A DNA stretch of 64,000 nt from an uncultured Victivallis sp. (GTDB taxonomy: Bacteria > Verrucomicrobiota > Lentisphaeria > Victivallales > Victivallaceae): positions 50,213 through 114,212 of the forward strand of contig NZ_CALXSK010000004.1 in NCBI RefSeq assembly GCF_944391105.1, in the 5' to 3' direction. Shown here one piece after another: positions 1 to 9,844 of the stretch. A program made the translations under genes and the position numbers. Below the pieces are notes generated by a model. It had not been told where the DNA came from, searched no databases, and saw only the letters and a list, made by a program, of their open reading frames with translations. Position 1 is the first letter of the stretch, and the number at the start of each line of letters is the position of its first letter.

Positions 1-776
1 CGATCCTTGAGCGGCTGCGTGCGCCGGGCGGTTGTCCGTGGGATCGTGAACAGACCCGGCAGACGCTGAGCCGCAGTCTTGCCGAGGAGTGCGCCGAACT
101 GCTTGATGCGATCGACCGGGACAATCCGCAGGACATCTGCGAGGAGCTCGGGGATCTCTTCATGAACGTGCTGTTTCAGTGTGTGGTCGCCTCCGAACGC
201 GGCGAATTCACATACCGGGACATGGCCGGCGGCATTGTGGAGAAGATGGTGCGCCGTCACGCGCACATTTTCGGTACTGAGACGGCGGAGACCGCCGCCG
301 ACGTGGCCGATCTCTGGACGAAGATCAAGGCGCAGGAGAAGGCGGCCGCGGGCAAGCCGCGTGAGACGTCGATCCTGGATGGCGTGGGACACTATCTGAC
401 CAGTCTGAACCGCGCGGAGAAACTTCAGAAAAAGGCTGCAAAGGTCGGCTTCGACTGGAGCAGTTCCGCAGGGATCGTCGAGAAGATCGAGGAGGAGCTT
501 GCCGAGTTGAAGGAGGCGATGGCCGAGGGAGATGAGGAACATGTCGACGAAGAGATCGGCGATCTGCTTTTTGTTGTGACCAATCTTGCGCGTTTTCGGA
601 AGCGCGCCACTTCGGAAGAGCTGCTGCGGGCGGCCAACCGGAAGTTCGAGTCGCGGTTCCGCTATATCGAGCGACGTCTTGCCGAGGAGAAGATTCCGCT
701 GGAGAAGGCCGGCATCGACCGGATGGAGGCGCTGTGGCGCGAGGCGAAACTGCAAAAGGATAAAACGGGTCGCTGA
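1..776 (+). CDS. mazG: MazG nucleoside triphosphate pyrophosphohydrolase (5' end outside window)
   Basis: Hydrolyses non-canonical or damaged (d)NTPs to the monophosphate and pyrophosphate in the cytoplasm. The frame is open from base 3, so the start codon lies upstream of the window. The first visible residues carry the MazG signature LRxPGGCPWDxxQT, followed by the acidic metal-binding helices EECAEL and EELGD. A second MazG half follows about 110 residues later (EELAELKEAMAEGD, then DEEIGDLL), the tandem arrangement known from E. coli MazG. The gene stops 30 bases before arnB on the same strand and may share a transcript with the arn genes, although the functions are unrelated. Confidence 0.93.
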   Translation, partial: ILERLRAPGGCPWDREQTRQTLSRSLAEECAELLDAIDRDNPQDICEELGDLFMNVLFQCVVASERGEFTYRDMAGGIVEKMVRRHAHIFGTETAETAADVADLWTKIKAQEKAAAGKPRETSILDGVGHYLTSLNRAEKLQKKAAKVGFDWSSSAGIVEKIEEELAELKEAMAEGDEEHVDEEIGDLLFVVTNLARFRKRATSEELLRAANRKFESRFRYIERRLAEEKIPLEKAGIDRMEALWREAKLQKDKTGR

Positions 777-806
777 AGGCCCATGGAAAGAGGAGTTGGA
801 GTCGTT

Positions 807-1949
807 ATGCGAAGTGAATTTCTGCCGTTCACCCGGCCCGCAATCAACGAGGCCGATATTCAAGCTGTAACCGAGGTTCTGCGTTCCGGATGGATCACGA
901 ACGGGCCGCAGAACGCTGCGTTGGAATCCGGCGTGTGCGAGATCACGGGAAACCGGTTCGGAGTGGCGGTCTCGTCCGCGACGGCGGCGATGCATCTGCT
1001 TTTGAAGATCATGAAGATCGGCCCGGGCGACGAGGTCATTACGCCGTCGATGACGTGGGTGTCGATCGTGAATATGATCGTACTGGCCGGAGCGACGCCG
1101 GTTTTCTGCGAAGTTGACCGTGAGACGCTGCTGGCGACGCCGGAGAGCATCGCCGAGAAGATCACGCCGCGCACAAAACTCATCGTGCCGGTGCATTTTG
1201 CCGGGGCCGCGCTCGATCTTGACGGCATTTATCGTGTTGCGGGAGAAATTCCGGTGGTGGAGGATGCCGCTCATGCGCTCGGTACATATTACAAAGGGCG
1301 GCACATCGGTTCGACCGGGGCGGCGATCTACTCATTTCACGCGATCAAGAACGTGACGACCGGCGAAGGCGGCATGTTTGTGACCAACAGCGAAGAGGAT
1401 GCCGCGCTGATGCGGCGCTGGAAATTTCACGGCATCGGGATGGACGCCTTCGACCGGCAGAATCGCGGCCGCTCGCCGCAGGCAGAGGTGATTGAACCGG
1501 GGTTCAAATACAATCTGACCGACATCTGCGCGGCGATCGGGGTGTCGCAACTTTCCCGGCTGGTCAACATCAACATGCGGCGGCGGGAACTGGCGATGCT
1601 CTATCGCAGGGAGCTTGCGGAAATTCCGGAGATCCGGCCGCTGGCCGATCCGGATTATGAGTTCAGACATGCGTGGCATCTCTTTGTGGTGCGGGTCGAT
1701 ACGCCGAAGATCGACCGCGACAGCTTCATGACCGCTCTGAAGGCGCGGAATATTGGAACCGGTCTGCACTTCCGGTGCGCCCATCTGCAGAAATACTATC
1801 GTGAAGTGATGGGGTTCCGGCCGGGCATGCTGCCGGCGACGGAGTACAACAGCGACAGGATCTGCTCGCTGCCGCTCTTCCCGGACATGACATTCGATGA
1901 TGTGATGGACGTGGTGGAGGCGATCAAGGCGGTTCTGGCCGGGAAGTGA
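807..1949 (+). CDS. arnB: UDP-4-amino-4-deoxy-L-arabinose aminotransferase ArnB
   Basis: PLP-dependent DegT/DnrJ/EryC1-family aminotransferase, 380 residues. It makes UDP-L-Ara4N from the 4-keto sugar in the lipid A aminoarabinose pathway. The start at 807 is preferred over the in-frame ATG at 783 because GGAG (798-801) lies 5 bases upstream and the protein then opens with [10 protein letters not shown], as ArnB does. The Schiff-base lysine is about residue 181 in SFHAIKN, and [17 protein letters not shown] and the GTGLHFR segment near the C-terminus match E. coli ArnB closely. It is followed after 12 bases by arnT and then arnC. arnA and arnD are not in the window. Confidence 0.93.
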   Translation: MRSEFLPFTRPAINEADIQAVTEVLRSGWITNGPQNAALESGVCEITGNRFGVAVSSATAAMHLLLKIMKIGPGDEVITPSMTWVSIVNMIVLAGATPVFCEVDRETLLATPESIAEKITPRTKLIVPVHFAGAALDLDGIYRVAGEIPVVEDAAHALGTYYKGRHIGSTGAAIYSFHAIKNVTTGEGGMFVTNSEEDAALMRRWKFHGIGMDAFDRQNRGRSPQAEVIEPGFKYNLTDICAAIGVSQLSRLVNINMRRRELAMLYRRELAEIPEIRPLADPDYEFRHAWHLFVVRVDTPKIDRDSFMTALKARNIGTGLHFRCAHLQKYYREVMGFRPGMLPATEYNSDRICSLPLFPDMTFDDVMDVVEAIKAVLAGK

Positions 1950-1961
1950 CGCGGAGGTTAT

Positions 1962-3815
1962 ATGAATCACTCATTTTCGAAGGAACCGACGCCGGCTTCG
2001 CGCAGAAGCGAATGGTTTTTCTGGGGATTTGCGGTATTGACGTTGTTTCTGTTTCTCGGGCACAATGCGCTTTCCGGCTCGGAGGATCGATGGGCGGAGA
2101 TTTCGCGCGAGATGCTTGTCTCGGGCGACTGGCTGCATCCGTCGCTGAACTGGCGGATCTATTTTGACAAGCCGCAGCTGACCTACTGGCTGATTCTGCC
2201 GTTTGCGTTGCTGTACGGCGGATTCAATGAGTTCATTGTGCGAATTCCGAGTGCGCTTGCCGGACTTGCGGGGTTATGGGGCGTGCTTCTGCTCGGGCGG
2301 AAACTTTTCGATCGGGGGACGGCGCTGCTGGCGGGCTGGATGGTGCTCTCCTGCTACGGATTCCTCTTCTGGGCGCGGACGGCGGCTGCGGATATGGCGA
2401 ATGTTGCGGCGATCGTTCTGGCGGTGGCGTACTTCTACCGTGCGGAAGAGCGGGCGAAGTTTCATCACTATCTCGGATTTTATCTGATCTGTTTTATCGG
2501 TGCGTGGGCGAAGGGGCTTCCGGCGCTGGTGATGCCGTTTGTGGTGATTGCTCCGCATCTCCTGATGGAGAAGCGGTGGCTCAAGCACCTGAAGATTTCG
2601 AACTTTTGTGCGTTTGTGATTGCCGCGGGAATCTTTTTTGTGCCGTTTTATCTGGCGGCGATCGTGCCGCTGGAACCGCCGCACCGGTTGCCTCCGGGGA
2701 ATGCGCTGAGCGGTTTTGAACTGGTCTGGCGGGAGAATATCATCCGGGTATTCAATGCGTTTGACCACAAGGATCCGTTTTACAGCTATCTCTACAATCT
2801 GCCGCGGACGCTGCTGCCGTGGGCTCCGCTGATCATCGTGGTGATCGCGGGGATGATCCGGAACTGGAAGAAGCTGCCGCTTCCGATTCGCGAGCTCATG
2901 ATCGGTACGCTTCTGATGTTTGTGCTGTTCTGCTGTTCGACGTCGCGGAGATGGTACTACATTCTGCCGGTGATGCCGTTCTGCGCGCTGATTGCGGCGG
3001 CGGGAATCGGTGGAAACTGGAGTGTCGAGAAATGGGATCGGCCGATGTTTTTCCTGATGCGGCTGGTTGCGATCGTGCTGGCTTCTCTCGGGGTAGCCTC
3101 TCTGGTTGGAATTCCGTTGTGGAATCATTTCTTCAATTTCGAGCCTCCGCTGCTTCTGCTGGTCTCACTGCCGGTGACAGGAGGACTGGTTCTTGCTGTG
3201 ATGCTGATGGATAATCGACCCGACAACCCGGTGGCGCATTTGACCGGTCTGCCGCGGCGGACCGGCGGGATGGTGCTCGGGTGTGCGATTCTGATGGCGG
3301 GGGCTTTCGACTGCATCCTGCCGTCGATGACCAAGTACCGGACGGAGAAGCAGCTGTATATGGCGTACGCCGAATCGAATTCCGGGATTGTTCCGGAGCG
3401 AATCTTCATCTGGCGTGATGATGCGCCCTCAAAGATGCTGTTCTACCTGGATTTGCAGCGTCCTGTGGTGGACAGCTTGACTGGTCGGTGGAAGGAAGGG
3501 CTTACGCCGGAAGAGGTCGCGGCGATGACGCCGAAACAGCGAAAAGAGGCGGAATACCGGTCTTTGTTCTCTGATTTTCAGACGTTTGTCGAGAACAACC
3601 GCGGGCACCGTGTCGCGATTTCCTCCTATGACCGGAAGACGGATCTGGAACAGCTGGTTCGGGCGGCGGCGGAGCTGAATCTTCCGCTTGACGTTGCGAA
3701 ACCCGATTTCAATGAACGTTCCTTTGACGTGATCAAGAGCAGATCCCGTCGCCGGTTCATCTGGGTTTTGAACCTGCCGCAGAAGGATGAGCAGAGAAGT
3801 GAGACTACAAAATGA
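1962..3815 (+). CDS. arnT: ArnT-like lipid A 4-amino-4-deoxy-L-arabinose transferase (GT-C fold)
   Basis: Integral inner-membrane glycosyltransferase of the ArnT/PMT group, 617 residues. The family moves a sugar from undecaprenyl phosphate to lipid A on the periplasmic side. The first periplasmic loop has the family pattern: an acidic residue ([15 protein letters not shown], residues 46-60) and then SGDW and YFDKP. About a dozen hydrophobic segments follow, then a soluble C-terminal part of about 150 residues. GGAGG sits 4 bases before the ATG. It overlaps arnC by 4 bases. The substrate is inferred from the arnB/arnC neighbours, since PMT-family members cannot be told apart by sequence alone. 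Confidence 0.85.
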   Translation: MNHSFSKEPTPASRRSEWFFWGFAVLTLFLFLGHNALSGSEDRWAEISREMLVSGDWLHPSLNWRIYFDKPQLTYWLILPFALLYGGFNEFIVRIPSALAGLAGLWGVLLLGRKLFDRGTALLAGWMVLSCYGFLFWARTAAADMANVAAIVLAVAYFYRAEERAKFHHYLGFYLICFIGAWAKGLPALVMPFVVIAPHLLMEKRWLKHLKISNFCAFVIAAGIFFVPFYLAAIVPLEPPHRLPPGNALSGFELVWRENIIRVFNAFDHKDPFYSYLYNLPRTLLPWAPLIIVVIAGMIRNWKKLPLPIRELMIGTLLMFVLFCCSTSRRWYYILPVMPFCALIAAAGIGGNWSVEKWDRPMFFLMRLVAIVLASLGVASLVGIPLWNHFFNFEPPLLLLVSLPVTGGLVLAVMLMDNRPDNPVAHLTGLPRRTGGMVLGCAILMAGAFDCILPSMTKYRTEKQLYMAYAESNSGIVPERIFIWRDDAPSKMLFYLDLQRPVVDSLTGRWKEGLTPEEVAAMTPKQRKEAEYRSLFSDFQTFVENNRGHRVAISSYDRKTDLEQLVRAAAELNLPLDVAKPDFNERSFDVIKSRSRRRFIWVLNLPQKDEQRSETTK

Positions 3816-4780
3816 AAAAGAGCGATAAAGTTGAATTCGTCTCCGTCGTGGTGCCGGTCTACAATGAGGAGGGGTGTCTTCAGGAGCTGATAGACCGGAC
3901 TCTGGCCGCTCTCGACGGCATCGGGAGACGTTTCGAATTCATCATGGTTGACGACGGCAGCCGCGACCGTTCAGCCGGGATCATGAAAGCTGCGAGCGAA
4001 AAGCGGCCGGATCAGGTCATCAGCTGCATTTTGAACCGCAACTACGGGCAGCATTCGGCGATCATGGCGGGGTTTTCTCTCGTGCGCGGCGACCTGGTCA
4101 TCACTCTGGACGCGGATCTGCAGAATCCGCCGGAGGAGATTCCCCGTTTGATTGCGGCGGCGGAGGAGGGGAACGATGTGGTCGGAACCGTCCGCCAGAA
4201 ACGCAAGGACACTTTCTTCCGGCGGTTCGCCTCAAAGATCGTGAACCGGGTTGCGCAGAAGGCGACCGGCGTCAAAATGAACGACTACGGCTGCATGTTG
4301 CGCGCCTACCGCCGGCACATCGTCGATGCGATGCTGCAGTGCAATGAACGCAGCACGTTCATTCCGGTGCTTGGAAACAGTTTTGCTCGAAACACCTGCG
4401 AGATTCCGGTCAAACACAGCGAGCGCGCTTCGGGCGAATCGAAATATTCGCTCTGGAAGCTCATCAATCTGCAGTTTAACCTTCTGACCTGCATGACCAC
4501 GATGCCGCTGCGCATCCTGACCTATTTCGGGATTTTCGCGGCGTTCTGCGGATATCTGCTGAGCATCTACATCGTCATTCGCCGCTTCTGCTGGACGGAT
4601 GGAGATTCGTGGGGGCAGGGTGGTGTTTTCACGCTGTTTGCGGTCATGTTCATTTTCACCGGAATCCAGATGATCGGCATCGGGATGATCGGCGAGTACA
4701 TCGGGCGGATCTACAACGACGTACGTGCAAGGCCGCGATACTTCATCGAAGAGATCTGCGGTCGCGAAGAGGAAAAATAG
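3812..4780 (+). CDS. arnC: Undecaprenyl-phosphate 4-deoxy-4-formamido-L-arabinose transferase ArnC
   Basis: GT2-family transferase, 322 residues, that loads formyl-L-Ara4N from UDP onto undecaprenyl phosphate at the inner leaflet. The N-terminal GT-A domain has [12 protein letters not shown], the donor-site run [15 protein letters not shown] and [11 protein letters not shown] (DxD-type). Two C-terminal membrane hairpins (about residues 235-262 and 270-295) end in [18 protein letters not shown], almost identical to E. coli ArnC. It starts inside the arnT stop (ATGA overlap), which implies translational coupling. A hairpin with a T-run follows it, so it closes the arn transcript. Confidence 0.95.
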   Translation: MKKSDKVEFVSVVVPVYNEEGCLQELIDRTLAALDGIGRRFEFIMVDDGSRDRSAGIMKAASEKRPDQVISCILNRNYGQHSAIMAGFSLVRGDLVITLDADLQNPPEEIPRLIAAAEEGNDVVGTVRQKRKDTFFRRFASKIVNRVAQKATGVKMNDYGCMLRAYRRHIVDAMLQCNERSTFIPVLGNSFARNTCEIPVKHSERASGESKYSLWKLINLQFNLLTCMTTMPLRILTYFGIFAAFCGYLLSIYIVIRRFCWTDGDSWGQGGVFTLFAVMFIFTGIQMIGIGMIGEYIGRIYNDVRARPRYFIEEICGREEEK

Positions 4781-4788
4781 TGCCGGAG

Positions 4789-4818
4789 GGGGGCGGCGGG
4801 TCGCCCCCGTTCTTTTTT
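4789..4818 (+). terminator. Rho-independent terminator after arnC
   Basis: Stem GGGGGCG (4789-4795) pairs with CGCCCCC (4802-4808) across a 6-base loop, followed by a T-rich tract ending in six T (4813-4818). It ends the mazG/arn transcript just before the carB promoter. Confidence 0.8.
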
Positions 4819-4829
4819 CCCGGCCGGGG

Positions 4830-4858
4830 TTGACAGGAGCCTTTTTCCGCGCTATATT
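4830..4858 (+). promoter_or_regulatory. Sigma70-type promoter of carB
   Basis: Consensus -35 TTGACA (4830-4835), a 17-base spacer and -10 TATATT (4853-4858). Transcription should begin near 4865, leaving a leader of about 187 bases before the carB ATG. Confidence 0.8.
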
Positions 4859-4951
4859 ACATCTCTGGTTTGTGTACGGAACTTTTAACATACAGCGATG
4901 TTCGAAAGAGTGGGAAAACCGGGGTTACAATCCTGAGCGGATGGCTCTCAT

Positions 4952-5037
4952 GCGAAAGAGGCGCAGCGGTGCGTTTCTTTCGCTGATTTGTATACGGCTT
5001 CGGGATTTCGGCCTGCGGAGGGCGTCGCGCAAATCAG
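4952..5037 (+). promoter_or_regulatory. Structured carB leader RNA (two consecutive hairpins)
   Basis: Hairpin 1 pairs GCGAAAGA (4952-4959) with TCTTTCGC (4976-4983) and has an inner CGCA/TGCG stem. Hairpin 2 pairs CTGATTTG (4983-4990) with CAAATCAG (5030-5037) around a GC-rich insert and ends 3 bases before the AGAAGG ribosome-binding site. No known riboswitch class is recognised. Regulation of carB translation or transcript elongation by pyrimidine, purine or arginine status is a guess from the gene identity. Confidence 0.4.
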
Positions 5038-5051
5038 ACAAGAAGGTTTAT

Positions 5052-8000
5052 ATGGCAAAGCGGGAAGACATCAAGAAGGTACTGATTATCGGCTCCGGGC
5101 CGATCATCATCGGTCAGGCGTGTGAATTCGACTACTCCGGGACGCAGGCGTGCAAGGCGTTGCGTGAGCTCGGGTACGAGGTGGTTCTGGCGAACTCGAA
5201 TCCGGCGACGATCATGACCGATCCGGGTATGGCGGATCACACCTATATCGAACCGCTGACCGTCGACAGCATCGAGAAGATCATCGCGAAGGAGCGTCCG
5301 GACGCGCTGCTGCCGAACCTCGGCGGGCAGACCGCTTTGAATCTGGCGATTTCGCTTCAGGACAACGGCATTCTCGACCGGTATCAGGTGAAGGTCATCG
5401 GGGTCGACCTCAACGCGATCAAGCGCGGCGAGGACCGGATCATCTTCAAGGAGACGATGGCCTCGCTCGACGTGCCGATGGCGAAGTCGGAGCCGTGCTA
5501 TTCGGTCGAAGAGGCCGAGAAGATTGCGAATGAACTCGGTTATCCGGTGGTTTTGCGTCCGGCCTACACGATGGGCGGAACCGGCGGCGGCATTGTCTAC
5601 AATGTCGAGGAGTTGCGTGAGATCGTTTCACGCGGGCTTGCGGCGAGTCTCATCGGTCAGGTGCTGGTCGAGGAGTGCGCGCTCGGCTGGGAGGAGCTTG
5701 AGCTTGAAGTCGTCCGCGATGCGGCCGGGAACAAGATCACGGTCTGCTTCATCGAAAACGTCGATCCGATGGGCGTTCACACCGGAGACAGTTTCTGCGT
5801 GGCGCCGATGCTGACGGTTTCTCAGGAGGTTCAGGCGAAGCTGCAGGAGTACGCCTACCGGATCATCGACGCGGTCGGTGTGATCGGCGGCTGCAACGTG
5901 CAGTTTGCGCACAACCGCGAGGACGGGCGGATCATCGTCATCGAGATCAATCCGCGTACATCGCGTTCGAGTGCGCTCGCCTCGAAGGCGACCGGTTTCC
6001 CGATCGCGAGTGTTTCGACAAAGCTCGCGGCCGGAATCACGCTCAATGAACTTCCCTACTGGCGCGACGGATCGCTGGACCGCTATACGCCGTCGGGCGA
6101 TTACGTGGTTGTAAAGTTTGCCCGCTGGGCGTTTGAGAAGTTCCCGCAGGCGCAGGATCGGCTCGGCACGCAGATGAAGGCGGTCGGCGAAGTCATGAGC
6201 ATCGGCAAGAACTTCAAGGAGGCGCTGCAGAAGGCGATTCGTTCACTTGAGATCGGCCGGGCGGGACTCGGGATGGTCAAGAAGATCGAAAAGCTCTCCC
6301 TTGAGGAGTTGCGTCCGCTGGTTGCGAAGCCGTCGAGCGAGCGTTTCTTCCACCTCTACGAGGCGTTCAAGAAGGGGTTGACGGTCGACGAGGCGTGCAC
6401 GCTTACGAAGATTTCCCGTTTCTTCATGCAGGAGATCAAGGAGCTGGCGGATTTCGAGTTGAAGCTCGCAGCCTACACCTGGATGGCGCTGCCGGACGAG
6501 ATGGTTGTGCAGGCCAAGAAGTTCGGTTTTTCGGACAAATATCTTGCGAAACTTTTCAGCGTTCCGGAGAAGGTGATTCGTGACCGGCGCACTGCGCTCG
6601 GCTGCAAGGTGAGTTATTGCCTTGTTCCGGTCAGCGGAGTGGAGAACGCGGACTATTACTATTCGACCTATTCGGGTGCGCCGGACGAGGTTCCGGTCAG
6701 CTCGAACCGGAAGATCATGATCCTGGGCGGCGGCCCGAACCGGATCGGTCAGGGCATCGAGTTCGACTACACCTGCGTGCATGCGGCGTTCACGCTGCGG
6801 GACGAGGGGTACGAGTCGGTGCTCATCAACTGCAACCCCGAGACGGTCTCGACCGACTACGACACGAGCGACAAGCTCTATTTCGAACCGCTGACCACGG
6901 AGGACGTGCTTGCGATTTACGAGAAGGAGAAACCCGAAGGCGTCATCGTCCAGTTCGGCGGGCAGACGCCGCTGAACATCGCGCAGGAACTCAAGGATGC
7001 GGGCGTCACGATCATCGGTACGCAGCCGGAAGGCATCCGCCTTGCGGAGGATCGCGAATACTTCCGCGAACGCATGATCGCGCTGGGGATCAAACAGCCG
7101 CAGAGCGGCACGGCCCGTTCGCTGGAAGAGGCGATTGTGCTCGGGCGCGAGATCGGATATCCGGTGATGGTGCGTCCTTCATTCGTCCTGGGCGGCCGCG
7201 GCATGGCGGTGATTTACGATGAGGAGACGCTGACCCGTTATGCGATCGAGGCGATCCAGGTCAGCCCTGAATATCCGATGTTGATCGACCGGTTCCTCGA
7301 CAACGCGATCGAGTGCGAGGTCGATGCGGTTTCCGACGGCGAGGAGACGTTTGTCGCGTCGGTTATGGAACACATTGAGCTTGCGGGCATCCACTCGGGC
7401 GACTCGGCCTGCTCGATTCCGCCGGTGACGCTGCCGAAGAAGCATCTCGACACGATTTCCGCTCATGCGGCGGCGATTGCGAAGGATTTCCGGGTGAAGG
7501 GAATTTTGAATGTGCAGTTCGCGGTTTGCGAGGATCAGGTGTGGATCATCGAGGCGAATCCGCGTGCGTCGCGCACGGTTCCGATCGTCTCGAAGGTGAC
7601 GGGCGTGCCGCTGGCGCGGATTGCGACCTGCCTGATGCTCGGTCACAAGCTCTCGGAATACCGGGAAATGCTCAAGCCGCATCCGCAGACTTACTTCGGT
7701 GTGAAGGAAGCGGTGTTCCCGTTCAACATGTTCCCGGAAGTCGACCCGGTGCTGGGCCCGGAAATGCGCGCCACCGGCGAGGTGATGGGACTTGCCACGA
7801 GTTTCGGGATGGCGTATTACAAGGCGCAGCAGGCGGCCGGTTCGAAGCTGCCGCTGGAAGGGACGGTGCTGGTTTCGGTTTCGGAGCGCGAGCGCAAGTA
7901 TCTGCTGCCGATCATGGAGACGCTGCGTGATCTCGGCTTCAAGTTCGTCGCGACCGAAGGAACGGCGAAGTTCCTGAACTCCAACGGAATTGAGGCGACA

Positions 8001-8258
8001 GAAGTCCATAAGCTCAACGAGGGGCGGCCGAATGTGGCGGATCTTATCAAGAACCGTCAGATTTCGCTGATTATCAATACCCCGATCGGTCGTTTGTCGA
8101 AGATCGACGACAGCTACATCCGCATGAAGGCGATTCAGTACAAGATCCCGTACATGACCACCATTGCCGCCGCGCGGGCGACCGCCGCAGGCATCAAGGA
8201 GGCGAAGCACGGGGAGTCTCCGCTGAAGTCGCTGCAGGAGTATCAGTCCGGCCGCTGA
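5052..8258 (+). CDS. carB: Carbamoyl-phosphate synthase large subunit
   Basis: Makes carbamoyl phosphate from bicarbonate, ammonia passed from the small subunit, and two ATP, for pyrimidine and arginine synthesis. It is 1068 residues, the normal length. The start at 5052 (MAKREDIKK) has AGAAGG 5 bases upstream; the frame is open further upstream but that part is leader. The N-terminal carboxyphosphate half opens with GSGPIIIGQACEFDYSGTQA and includes RPAYTMGGTGGG. The homologous carbamate half opens with GGGPNRIGQGIEFDY and includes RPSFVLGGRGM. A C-terminal MGS-like allosteric domain (about 930-1068, FVATEGTAKFL) is present. carA is not adjacent. Confidence 0.97.
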   Translation: MAKREDIKKVLIIGSGPIIIGQACEFDYSGTQACKALRELGYEVVLANSNPATIMTDPGMADHTYIEPLTVDSIEKIIAKERPDALLPNLGGQTALNLAISLQDNGILDRYQVKVIGVDLNAIKRGEDRIIFKETMASLDVPMAKSEPCYSVEEAEKIANELGYPVVLRPAYTMGGTGGGIVYNVEELREIVSRGLAASLIGQVLVEECALGWEELELEVVRDAAGNKITVCFIENVDPMGVHTGDSFCVAPMLTVSQEVQAKLQEYAYRIIDAVGVIGGCNVQFAHNREDGRIIVIEINPRTSRSSALASKATGFPIASVSTKLAAGITLNELPYWRDGSLDRYTPSGDYVVVKFARWAFEKFPQAQDRLGTQMKAVGEVMSIGKNFKEALQKAIRSLEIGRAGLGMVKKIEKLSLEELRPLVAKPSSERFFHLYEAFKKGLTVDEACTLTKISRFFMQEIKELADFELKLAAYTWMALPDEMVVQAKKFGFSDKYLAKLFSVPEKVIRDRRTALGCKVSYCLVPVSGVENADYYYSTYSGAPDEVPVSSNRKIMILGGGPNRIGQGIEFDYTCVHAAFTLRDEGYESVLINCNPETVSTDYDTSDKLYFEPLTTEDVLAIYEKEKPEGVIVQFGGQTPLNIAQELKDAGVTIIGTQPEGIRLAEDREYFRERMIALGIKQPQSGTARSLEEAIVLGREIGYPVMVRPSFVLGGRGMAVIYDEETLTRYAIEAIQVSPEYPMLIDRFLDNAIECEVDAVSDGEETFVASVMEHIELAGIHSGDSACSIPPVTLPKKHLDTISAHAAAIAKDFRVKGILNVQFAVCEDQVWIIEANPRASRTVPIVSKVTGVPLARIATCLMLGHKLSEYREMLKPHPQTYFGVKEAVFPFNMFPEVDPVLGPEMRATGEVMGLATSFGMAYYKAQQAAGSKLPLEGTVLVSVSERERKYLLPIMETLRDLGFKFVATEGTAKFLNSNGIEATEVHKLNEGRPNVADLIKNRQISLIINTPIGRLSKIDDSYIRMKAIQYKIPYMTTIAAARATAAGIKEAKHGESPLKSLQEYQSGR

Positions 8259-8293
8259 GTGCGCCGGCCGTTTAGAGAGGAACGTCTGGGTCG

Positions 8294-9715
8294 ATGACAG
8301 CCGGAATTATCATCTTTCTGGTGATTCTGCTTTTGCCGGTCACGTTGACGGCGGTGCACTATTTCCGCCGTACGATTGAACTCGGCAGGGCGCTGGATCG
8401 TGCGAACGAGCGGCGGCGAGAGATCACGAATTTCCTCTCGCGCTTCTCCACGGGGCTCCAGGAGGAGGACGGGGTGGAGGGCGCGATGCATGCGGCGGCG
8501 CGCCATGTGGCCGAGCAGACCGATGCGGAATCCGTGGCGATCTACGAGGTTTCCGGCAATGAGCTGCGCGTGATCGGCGTTTGCGGGACATATCCGCTGA
8601 TTCACAGTTCGAATCAACTGTTGTTTTCGCGTCATCATCATCTTTTCGAGGCGTTGCGGCGGGAGGAGATTCCGATCGGCAGGGGATTTCTCGGGGGGCT
8701 GGCGACGACGCGTCAGGCGGAACTGGTTCCGGATGCCTCGGCGGACCCGCGTTTTACGGAGTATCCGGATTTCGCGAATTTCGGCAGTGTGATGGCGATT
8801 CCGCTGTTGCGCGAAGGGATTCTGGTCGGTGTGGTTTGCGCCGCGACGAACCGGTTGCGTCCGGGCAGTCCGTTTTCCGAGGCGCAGTTTGAGCGGTTGC
8901 GGCTGCTTTCCGGTCAGGTTCAGATGGTGCAGAATCTCATCAAGGTGTACAGTGAGATCAGCGAACGCGAACGGATCGATCAGGAGCTTGACTTTGCGCG
9001 CCATCTGCAGCAGTCGCTGCTGCCGCCGGCGTTTCCCGCGTGGGATCAGTTTTCGATTGACGCATACACGCGTTCGGCCAAGGAGGTCAACGGCGATTTC
9101 TACGATTTTGTGGAGATTGATGACGATCGTCTGCTGATTATCATCGGAGATGCGAGCGGCAAGGGAATTCCCGCCTGCATGCTGACGGCGATGACGCGCA
9201 GTTATGCGCGCTGTTTTGCCGCGGCCGGGAGTTTTACGACGCTGAGCGATTTTCTGCGGAAGATCAACGAAAAGCTGTTTCAGGACACCGACGCGGATCG
9301 GTTCATCACGCTGGGCTGCTGTCTGTTGAGCCGGAAGAATTCGTTGCTCGAATTCGGCCGGGCCGGTCACACCGATCTGGTCAGTTACGTGCATGGCCAT
9401 ATCCGGACCTTTTCCCCGGCGGGAACGGGGCTTGGGATTCTGCCGGACGATTTCGCGAATTTCGACACGATCTGCCTGGCAATTGAACCCGGCAGTTCCG
9501 TCATGATGTACTCCGATGGACTTTCTGAAGCGCTGAACAAGGAGCAGGAGGAGTTTGGCCTCGCGCGTCTCACGGAGGTATTCAAGGCCTCCTGCGAAGT
9601 CGGCGGTACGCCGCAGGCGGTCATCAACCGCGTGATGGATTCGGTCATCACCTACGAGGTGGAGCAAAATGACGATCAGACCATCGTGCTGATCCGTCAC
9701 ACCGGCCGGCGGTAG
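8294..9715 (+). CDS. GAF-domain PP2C/SpoIIE-type serine phosphatase (RsbU-like)
   Basis: Membrane-anchored signalling phosphatase, 473 residues. One N-terminal membrane helix (residues about 3-24) leads into a coiled segment (about 28-50), a GAF sensor domain (about 50-220) and a SpoIIE/PP2C domain (about 235-473). Manganese-binding acidic motifs are visible as NGDFYDF, GDASGKGIPA and YSDGLSEALN, followed by DDQTIVLIR. RsbU-type enzymes dephosphorylate anti-sigma-factor antagonists in partner-switching pathways; no antagonist or kinase gene is nearby, so the target is unknown. It starts 35 bases after carB with no clear promoter between them, and a terminator follows. Confidence 0.88.
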   Translation: MTAGIIIFLVILLLPVTLTAVHYFRRTIELGRALDRANERRREITNFLSRFSTGLQEEDGVEGAMHAAARHVAEQTDAESVAIYEVSGNELRVIGVCGTYPLIHSSNQLLFSRHHHLFEALRREEIPIGRGFLGGLATTRQAELVPDASADPRFTEYPDFANFGSVMAIPLLREGILVGVVCAATNRLRPGSPFSEAQFERLRLLSGQVQMVQNLIKVYSEISERERIDQELDFARHLQQSLLPPAFPAWDQFSIDAYTRSAKEVNGDFYDFVEIDDDRLLIIIGDASGKGIPACMLTAMTRSYARCFAAAGSFTTLSDFLRKINEKLFQDTDADRFITLGCCLLSRKNSLLEFGRAGHTDLVSYVHGHIRTFSPAGTGLGILPDDFANFDTICLAIEPGSSVMMYSDGLSEALNKEQEEFGLARLTEVFKASCEVGGTPQAVINRVMDSVITYEVEQNDDQTIVLIRHTGRR

Positions 9716-9746
9716 GATCCGTTTTGCGGAACATGCTCTTTTTTGC

Positions 9747-9771
9747 GGGAGGCGTCAACCCTCCCTTTTTT
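9747..9771 (+). terminator. Terminator of the SpoIIE-type phosphatase gene
   Basis: GGGAGG (9747-9752) pairs with CCTCCC (9760-9765), then six T. It faces the terminator of the convergent melA gene. Confidence 0.75.
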
Positions 9772-9783
9772 GTGTTTCCCGAT

Positions 9784-9815
9784 GAAAAAGGCCGCTCCCG
9801 TTTCGAGAGCGGCCT
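9784..9815 (-). terminator. Terminator of melA (minus strand)
   Basis: Perfect 9-bp stem AGGCCGCTC (9789-9797) with GAGCGGCCT (9807-9815). Five A on the plus strand at 9785-9789 give a U-tract on the minus-strand transcript. Confidence 0.8.
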
Positions 9816-9844
9816 GAAGAGTTCCGATTGCCGGAGCAGACGGA

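Noticed and set aside
4725..5051. N-terminal extension of CarB (open frame continues upstream of 5052)
   Set aside because: The extension covers the terminator, promoter and leader, and CarB proteins begin near MAKREDIKK, which has its own ribosome-binding site.
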